Source: Saccopteryx bilineata
Taxonomy: Eukaryota; Chordata; Mammalia; Chiroptera; Emballonuridae
NCBI RefSeq assembly: GCF_036850765.1
Contig: NC_089495.1
Coordinates: 22,102,875 to 22,166,874, forward strand
Direction: 5' to 3'
Length of the DNA: 64,000 nucleotides
Shown here: positions 57,471 through 64,000 of the stretch, piece after piece
Position numbering within the stretch: the stretch's first letter is position 1
Layout: each line of letters begins with the position of its first letter
Translations under genes and position numbers: made by a program
The notes under the pieces: generated by a model
What the model was told of the DNA's origin: nothing
Database searches by the model: none
Seen by the model: the letters and a program-made list of their open reading frames with translations, nothing else

Positions 57471-57597
57471 AAAACGACACACTCTCTTCTTGAACTGAGT
57501 TACACCTGAATAGCAGGATCTGGGGCAAGATAAGAAAGACTGAAGGAGATCCGGAACCAGAACGGGCAGGGCAAGATAAGGAAGCTGAAAGCGAGGA

Positions 57598-57874
57598 ATG
57601 TGGAAAGTTCCTCATTTAGGTAGAGGCGGGTTCCAGCTTTCAAATTTCCCCAGCCGGCCCGCCAAGGTGTCACAAAACCCGCCCATCGGCCACAAGAACA
57701 CGCCCCCTTCGGAGGCCATTCTCAGAGCTCCCAATGCTTCCCTCCTTCTCTTTGGCCCCTCCCACTTCTGCCAGCATAATTTCCTGTGCGCTGGATGCTA
57801 ATTGGCCCAGCAATCGGAAGTGAAAGCGGGCGGTGGGGCCGTTGCCGCAGTGACAGTGCTGGGGGAGTCCGAAG
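57598..57874 (+). promoter_or_regulatory. TNKS: TNKS CpG-island promoter and 5' UTR
   Basis: A TATA-less, CpG-rich housekeeping-type promoter is inferred just upstream of the TNKS start codon. Seen: inverted GC boxes (cgcccc-type at 57700-57707, gcccctccc near 57754), an inverted CCAAT box (attgg, 57801-57805), an ETS/GABP-type site CGGAAGTG (57815-57822), and a GC-box-like run GCGGGCGGTGGGG (57826-57838). Order and spacing (CCAAT, ETS, GC, then TISU about 60 bp later) suggest initiation close to the ATG. No TATA box is in range. The transcript start itself cannot be placed from sequence alone. Confidence 0.75.
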
Positions 57875-57882
57875 ATGGCGGC
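57871..57882 (+). promoter_or_regulatory. TISU / YY1 element over the TNKS start codon
   Basis: The bases gaagATGGCGGC fit the TISU consensus SAASATGGCGGC at every position, with the ATG being the TNKS initiator. TISU is known as a combined YY1-binding core-promoter element and translation initiator for very short 5' UTRs. Its presence here suggests initiation only a short distance upstream; that is inference. Confidence 0.7.
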
Positions 57883-58547
57883 GTCGCGTCGCTCTCAGCA
57901 TCATCACCACCATCATCAACAACAGCTCCAGCCCGCCCCGGGAGCTTCGGCGCCGTCGCCACCACCTCCCCCACCACTCAGCCCCGGTCTGGCCCCGGGG
58001 ACCACCCCATCGTCCCCCACGGCGGGTGGCCTGGCCCCCTTCGCCTCCCCGCGGCACGGCCTAGCGCTGCCGGAGGGGGATGGCAGTCGGGATCCGCCCG
58101 ACAGGCCCCGATCCCCGGACCCGGTTGACAGTACCAGCTGTTGCAATACCACCAGCACAATCTGTACCGTCGCCGCCGTCCCCGTGGTCCCGGCGGGTTC
58201 TGCTTCATCTGCCATTGGGGTCCATCCCAACCCAGCCGGCGGTGGCAGTAACAATTCACCGTCGTCCTCTTCTTCCCCGACTTCTTCCTCATCTTCCTCT
58301 CCGTCCTCCCCTGGATCGAGCTTGGCGGAGAGCCCCGAGGCGGCCGGAGTTAGTACCACAGCAACCTTGGGGCCTGGGGCAGCGGGACCTGGGCCAGGGG
58401 TCCCGGCAGTGAGCGGGGCCCTCCGGGAACTGTTGGAGGCCTGCCGCAATGGGGACGTGTCCCGGGTAAAGAGGCTGGTGGACGCGGCAAACGTGAATGC
58501 TAAGGACATGGCCGGCCGGAAGTCTTCTCCCCTGCACTTCGCTGCAG
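57875..58547 (+). CDS. TNKS: Tankyrase-1, coding part of exon 1 (N-terminal 224 residues plus one base)
   Basis: Tankyrase-1 is a poly(ADP-ribose) polymerase that modifies partners such as AXIN (Wnt/beta-catenin control) and TRF1 (telomeres), acting in cytoplasm, Golgi, spindle poles and nucleus. Visible here: MAASRRSQ, a run of six His (residues 9-14), a Gln/Pro-rich stretch, a Ser-rich tract (about 125-150) and, from residue 182 ([20 protein letters not shown]), the start of the first ankyrin cluster, reaching SPLHFAA. This His-Pro-Ser head distinguishes tankyrase-1 from tankyrase-2. The start is chosen because it matches the family N-terminus and lies in a TISU motif. The open frame runs to 58723, but the coding exon should stop at 58547: the sequence reads gctgcag|gtcaga, a good donor, with the Gly codon split after its first base (phase 1). 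The SAM and PARP domains lie beyond the window. The frame is intact. Identity is near certain; the exact transcript start is not visible. Confidence 0.96.
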
Positions 58548-60916
58548 GTCAGAGACTTTTGAATTGCTTTTTTAGGGTGTTGGTATTGGGGATCCGGGGT
58601 CGTGGTAGGGAAGGAAAACAAGTTAGGATGGAACCAAATGGGGGCGTGGTTAGGGTTCTTGAGCACCTCACCGGAAGACTAGAGGTTCCTTTCATAAGTG
58701 CCGGGGTGACGGGGGCGTGGTAGGGGAACGTGGGAATCCATTCTTTTTACTCATTCCCAAATCCCTTTGGTAGTGATCTCTGGATATCGGTATACGAAAA
58801 CTTTTTCAGTACTGAGTGTGTACGAATAAAGTTAGATTTGGGCAGTCTTAGTGTGGTTTTTGTCATTTGTTTGCTAGTTTATTTCGTTTTTACAACAAAG
58901 GTATGTCCCATGAGGACAGTCTAGAAGAACAAAAGAAGTTGAATGGAACTCAACAAGTGTTTAAGGATCAATCCTAGTCTTAGTAAGACAGTGAAAGTTT
59001 GTGAAAGTTTTCCCCTTTCTCAAGTTTACAGTCTAATTGAGTAGATTAAACTATCCCTAAATGAAACACCTGGAGAAGAATATTTGATGTTATGTGATAA
59101 TAGAAGAAATGTAGGCTTTGAAGGTTTGGACTCTGCTATTTGTTAGTTGTCTAACAGACAGTTTAGCTCATCTCAGTTGCCTCCCCTTCGTTTTCTCAGG
59201 GGCAAAATTATATACTAAGGTTGTGTGCGTAGTGAGAAGCATTTGGCATATAAGTTCTCCAAAAAAAAAAAAAAAGTGCTGGTTCCTAAACTCTGGACCA
59301 CATACTTTATCTTTGTCTCTCTCTTTCTCTCTTATAGCCAGTAGTTGACTATTTTCTTTTAAAAACACCTAGTATATTTTTTTAACAAAATGCAGATATA
59401 GAAAACAAAAACAAAGGACATATTCTCACTGCCCAGATAGCTACTACTGATGTGTTTAAAAATAAAGATTATGATGCTATACACATCAGAAACATTACAT
59501 TAGAAATTTACATATTATATATTCATTATGTGATTTATATAGGACACAAATATGCAGAATTAAAAAGCACCATACACACAAACATCAAAGATAACAAACC
59601 AAAGATATCTCCTGTTAAGTTTCTTGCTATATTTCTTATATGTATCATGCATTCAATTTGTTGTCAATGGTAAAACATTTGTTAAGAACTTACTATATGT
59701 ATTATTTATTTTTACCACAACTTGAAAGATATTATTTTACAGATGACAAAAGTGAACCACATACTGTTTAAAGAAGTCCAAATTTCACACAGGAAGTAGT
59801 GAAACCTGGACTTGAACTTCAAACAGTTTCATTTTAGAGCTTGTAAAATTAAGCTTAAACTATTATAACCTAGCTATACCTGGGTAGTGTCACTTTCCAT
59901 TTTTCTTAGTAATTGTGATGGAGAGTTTCTGCTTTCCTAGTTTTGGGGGAAGGAAGTAATTGGAGACATGTATTTCAAGAGTAGATTCACACATTTTTTA
60001 TTGCAGCTTATACTTAAAAACATGTTATATTGTCACACAAACAAACTGAATCAAAGGTTTCAGGAAACAAAACTTTCCCTTACTACATGTACTGTACTCT
60101 AATATTTTATATCCTATTTTTTGCAAATGCTGTTTGTGACTCATTTGTGGCAATGATCAACAATATGAGAAACACAGAAAATCATTATTAGATTTCTGGA
60201 TCCATTCTTGACAAGTGGACACTACTTTTGGGAATGTAGTGAGTTGTATCATAAACAGGCTTCCATCTAACTAGATATTTGCTCAAGGATAGTGCTTATT
60301 TTAGATGAAATAGCGTTTCTTTTTCTCTAGGCCAAATGAAGGTCTGCTACTGGTGTTATAAATTAACCGAGGTGGTTTATTTTTGCATAGTTTATTCCAT
60401 ATTTGACTATTTTAATATATTGTTTCACAAATCCTGTCCCTCCTCAGCATACTGCTTTGTAAGTAAACACAGATGATACTTGTGTATTTATTTGTGTAAT
60501 AATGTACTTATTTAGGACTAATCACAGAGAAAGTAGAGCTTGTCTCTCAAGTCACTTCTTTTTGTCACAAGTTGCTTTTAGAGTGTTATGTGTACCCAGA
60601 TAAACTAGAAGACAAGCTAGAGTCCTGTAATTATGTTGTAGTTATGACAACCTAATCTTAAACTGGCTTTTATAGAAAAAACAATTTATTAGTTCAGTTG
60701 TGGAAAACAGACAAAACAAAAACAGTAAAACTTCCTGGTATAAAAAATATGACATCCTGTAATCACTTCACCATACTTCATGTATATGTGCATAGCATTA
60801 AAGCTTTGTTAAATCTAGTCTTTTTCATCACATATAGGCTGAGTAGTTAAAAATAATTTTCAGTTGACTATTGGTTGAAATGCTAGTCATTGAATTGTCC
60901 TGGAATAGCTGTTTTT

Positions 60917-61279
60917 GTTTGTTTGTTTGTTTTTTAGAGATAGAATGGGAGAGAGATAAGAAGTATCAACTCACAGTTGCAACACAGTGTTCAGTGATTG
61001 CTTCTCATATGTGCCTTGATGGAGGGGCGTGCCTCCAGCAGAGCCAGAGACTCCTTGCTGGAGCCAGCGACTTGGCCTTCAAGCCAGCGACCCTGGGATC
61101 TTGTTGATAATCCCAAACTCAAGCTGGCCACCCTGTGCTCAAGCTGGATCTATGCTCAAACTGAGTCTATGCTCAAGCTGGATGAGCCTGCACTCAAACC
61201 TGGGATCTTGGGGTTTTGAACCTGGGACCTCAGCATTCTAGGTCCGTGCCCTATCCACTGTGTTGCCACCAGTCAGGCA
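60917..61279 (-). mobile_element. SINE-C copy in TNKS intron 1 (antisense)
   Basis: Minus-strand SINE-C; duplication ggaatagctgttt / gggatagctgttt (from 60902 and 61280). A (TTTG)n run marks its tail. Confidence 0.9.
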
Positions 61280-61495
61280 GGGATAGCTGTTTTAAAGTTA
61301 GGGAATTGGTATAATCCCTTGGATGGGAAAGTTAAAACTTGTAGTTCATTTCTCCACAAATATTTTGTTACTTATTTTATAAACCAGGTGTTAAATACTG
61401 ACACAATTTTGAAATGGCAAATAGTCTTTGCTTTATGGAGCTAACAGTCTACTGGGGGGAAAACTAAACAAGAGCAATAATAAAAGAAACCCCAC

Positions 61496-61886
61496 TGTAT
61501 GGCCAGGGGCCACTGCTGCCGTCGTGGCCATTCACATGCATGTTCTCCTTGAACTGGGGCAGACAGTAAAGAAACAGCGGAGTCGGAGAATGGGGGGCCA
61601 TTCTGTTTATTGGTGTCTCACTAAGACAGGCAAGCCACAAGAAAACCTGCTTTTCCCATGGAGGGCAAGAGATCAGGGAGAAGAGAAAAAAGAAAATTTC
61701 CTGCACCTCTCCGTGGTGGGGGCAGAATCTCCCTTCAAGTAAACACTAGCAAGACAGTGGCCCCTCCCAGTCAGGATGGCAGCCTGCAACCTCACAGACC
61801 ACTGTATCTGTCATTGCCCAGCCCCCAATGCAAACTATAAGCGAGCTAACATAAAAAATCATGTTTACAAACTTATTTGCCCAACA
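61496..61886 (-). repeat. Solo LTR in TNKS intron 1, antisense (copy 5, 391 bp)
   Basis: Perfect 5-bp duplication CCCAC (61491-61495, 61887-61891). On the minus strand it starts TGTTGGGCAAATAAG and ends CCCTGGCCATACA, and contains 'aataaacagaatggcc' (poly(A) signal). Its 5' end closely matches the LTR at 56592 and its 3' end that at 2476, so it belongs to the same family but a shorter subtype. Confidence 0.92.
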
Positions 61887-63589
61887 CCCACAAAGTGTGT
61901 GTAACCTAAAGTAATGGGAAAACTACATTATGCTGTCTGTTGAAGCAGATAATAGGAGCTCTTGTCCTTGTTTTAGAACATAAAGAAGTCTTTCCAAATA
62001 AAGAGACTTTTAAGCAGGTATTTAAAAGATGCGCCCAAACTAGCTAGCCAAGTGGAGATTGGAAGAATGTTAGTTAATGTCTTTATTTCCATTTTAAAAT
62101 GAGTTTACGGTTTTATAGAATGAAACAAAACATTTTTAAGATCTGAGAAATAATATGAAGTCATATGTAAACCCTATGAATGTTTAAATATTACTGTAAG
62201 AGTAGCCAGGATTGTTTCCAGCAGCACAATTAAGAATCCTTCCTATCTCATTGTGGACTAGGATAATTATTTGTTTAAAATATGATTTAGAGACATTGTT
62301 ACTAATGGAATTACTCTATCTACAATTAGAAACATAATCTTGAGTTTCCATTGTTGATACAGTTCTCAAAATAATACTATTTCTAATGCCTTCTTAGGAT
62401 GGCTATATCAAAATGACCCAGTCTTATATCTTATATTGTTAACTTGAGTTTATGTAAGACTTTCTCTTCTACAGGTAAGATCCTTGACCCTGATTTTCCA
62501 TTGTTCAAGGGACAGCAGTCAAAACTTTATAAACAGGATCAATTTAGAGTGATGACATCTCCTCAGTTCAGTGCCTCGTAATGACATATTTTTGTTAAAG
62601 GACCATTATATTCTGATGATGTCTCTTTTTAAAGAAAGGTTCAACTGAGGCCTTTTATTTATTTATTTTTTTTAAAGGGCTTTTAACAAAACATTCTATT
62701 TTGAGATTTCATAGTATTTAAATTAAATACATTTTGAAATTGGCTTCCTGGTGCTTCATTAACATATGACGTGGCTTAGGATAGGTTATATGAGATATTT
62801 CTGCTTCAAAAGCAGCAAGGTATGTATGGGAGTTTTCTGCTTCCTTTTAAGTTGGGTGGTAGCTACAGCAACACACATCAACCATATAGAGGTATCCGAC
62901 TCATTCCTGTCTCTTCTGATTTTTCAACATGACCAAGCTTGTCTTTTTTCCTTATCACTGTACCAATGCAGTTCTTAGTAAAAAATATCATGTCCTCTAA
63001 ACTTGCACATCAAGAAAATGCTCAGTCTTAGAGTGAAACTTCTTTTGTACTTTTCATTGTCTGGCAAGGTAGGTACTTGATTATACTTTTAAGCAAGCGT
63101 CCTGCTCGGAACTTAAGATGGGCCTAATTTGGTCATAGAAGAAAAGGAACTAGTTTCATAAATATCTTACTGGGTTTAAAATTGTTGGCCACAACTTGGA
63201 ATATCTTTTACTTAGTGTTTTCTTAAAACCTTATGCTTTGCTTAAGATACCACATTTAAAAGTTCACACAGAACTTTTAATTAGATATGCAAAGGTGTCT
63301 CTACTTTTGCCTTAATGATCCACTATGTGGAAGCAAATGCTTTAAAGAACAAATAAGCTATTTGTATGCAAAAGTATCTCTAACAGTGAAAAACTGATAA
63401 TCAGCAAAACCATCAACAATAGAGAAATGTTTATATAAATTAAAATACTATATGATACCTATTACATATTTATCTGCTTATATTTTTCTTTATTTAGCAA
63501 TTTATCTTTCTTTTGATGCATGTCAGCGTAAATTGCAGGTATCTTAGCAGCTTCCTCTAGGTATACCAATATGCATGTGATTTTTAATT

Positions 63590-64000
63590 GAATTTATCGG
63601 AGTGACATTGGTCAATAAGATTATATAGGTTTAGTTCTGTAATGCATTGTCTGTATTGGTATCGTGTGCCCACCACCCAAAGTCCAGTCTTCTCTGTCAT
63701 CATATATTTGACCCCTTTACCCTTTACTACCCTCCACCCCCCAACCCCATTTCCCTCTGGTAAGATTTGTCTTTTAATGTAAAATCTGTACAACTTTTAT
63801 GTGTATGTTCACTGAACTTTGACATATGCAAACACTTTGTGTAACTCAAACCCTTATAGAAAATCTGGATAACCTTAGAAATTCCCTCTTGTCCCTTCCC
63901 TCAGTCTTGCTCCTCCCATTCTCCCGAAACACCGTCTTTTTCACTATAGATTAAGAGTTGCTGGTTTTAGAAATGCATCTAATGGAATCATACAATATTT
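63590..64000 (-). mobile_element. L1 LINE fragment at window edge
   Basis: 'aattgaatttatcggagtgacattggtcaataagattatatagg', 'tgcccaccacccaaagtccagtc', 'tcactatagattaagagttgctggttttagaaatgcatctaatggaatcatacaata' are antisense L1-type phrases. Continues beyond the window. Confidence 0.65.

Larger units (their letters stand above)
57600..58700. other. CpG island over TNKS promoter and exon 1
   Basis: GC content and CpG density rise sharply at about 57600 and fall back after about 58700. All other CpG-rich stretches in the window belong to SINE-A copies. The island spans promoter, exon 1 and the first 150 bases of intron 1. Confidence 0.85.
58548..64000 (+). other. TNKS: TNKS intron 1 (5' part, runs off the window)
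   Basis: Intron sequence begins at GT (58548-58549). No acceptor followed by tankyrase ankyrin coding sequence is seen before the window ends, so intron 1 is at least 5.4 kb. It holds an antisense SINE (60917-61279), an antisense solo LTR (61496-61886), a weak MIR-like patch near 59690-59850 and an L1 fragment at the end. The remainder (about 58700-60900 and 61900-63580) is AT-rich with nothing recognisable. Confidence 0.85.

Noticed and set aside
57802..58412. Other + strand frames of 92-110 codons over the TNKS CpG island
   Set aside because: Out-of-frame shadows of exon 1 in GC-rich DNA with few stops.
57916..58509. A 197-codon open frame on the minus strand across TNKS exon 1
   Set aside because: It is the mirror of a GC-rich exon whose + strand reading is clearly tankyrase; no independent protein features.
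58548..58723. Continuation of the tankyrase frame past 58547 to a stop at 58723
   Set aside because: The CAG|GTCAGA donor and departure from the conserved ankyrin sequence after HFAAG show this is intron read-through.

Overview
The window looks like intergenic DNA from a bat genome, ending in the first exon and start of intron 1 of TNKS (tankyrase-1), which is on the + strand. The bat call rests on abundant tRNA-headed SINEs opening with 'gccctggccggttggctcag', plus several DNA transposons (Tc1/mariner-like and hAT non-autonomous elements with clean target-site duplications) of a kind and youth that are rare in mammals outside bats. From memory the SINE set is not the usual horseshoe-bat one, and an emballonurid-like bat is possible, but I would not commit below order level. 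The only host gene I can defend is TNKS: exon 1 coding sequence 57875-58547, splice donor at 58548, and a CpG-rich promoter from about 57600.

Layout: 1-4390 holds old SINE and MIR pieces, an LTR and a 5'-truncated SINE. 4390-7980 is a nest: an old minus-strand LTR split by a young, internally deleted provirus (4772-7714; two LTRs, PBS, polypurine tract, 5-bp duplication CTAAT). 8000-13300 has MIRs, SINEs, an L1 piece and a MaLR-type LTR. 13343-14335 is a Tc1/mariner-like element with inverted repeats of about 107 bp, split by a SINE. 16004-16348 is a hAT MITE. 17900-36500 is a mosaic of L1, L2, MIR, hAT fossils and SINEs, several nested. 37674-38124 is a MaLR-type LTR. 38930-41200 is degenerate L1. 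48690-49130 is a SINE with a hAT element inside its head. About 49590-52760 is a minus-strand ERVL-class fossil with recognisable dUTPase, integrase and reverse-transcriptase remnants. 53962-54085 is a 31-bp x 4 tandem repeat. 54802-57254 contains a duplicated 160-bp block and a sense-oriented solo LTR ending 620 bp before the TNKS start codon. 58548-64000 is TNKS intron 1, with one antisense SINE, one antisense solo LTR with perfect CCCAC duplications, and an L1 fragment at the end.

The most unusual signals are these. (a) All eight copies of the main SINE family (called SINE-A here) carry a strong CTCF-like core, CCACCAGGGGGC or its complement, and seven of eight keep an ATG-initiated open frame. 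(b) The provirus LTRs differ by only two substitutions outside repeats, while their lengths differ by one 106-bp repeat dimer. (c) The TNKS start codon sits inside a perfect TISU/YY1 motif. (d) A 160-bp duplication has a breakpoint inside an LTR. No tRNA, rRNA or miRNA gene, CRISPR array or additional intact protein gene was recognised. Most open frames elsewhere are chance frames in SINE-A or L1. Repeat family names are from memory; coordinates ending in round numbers are approximate.
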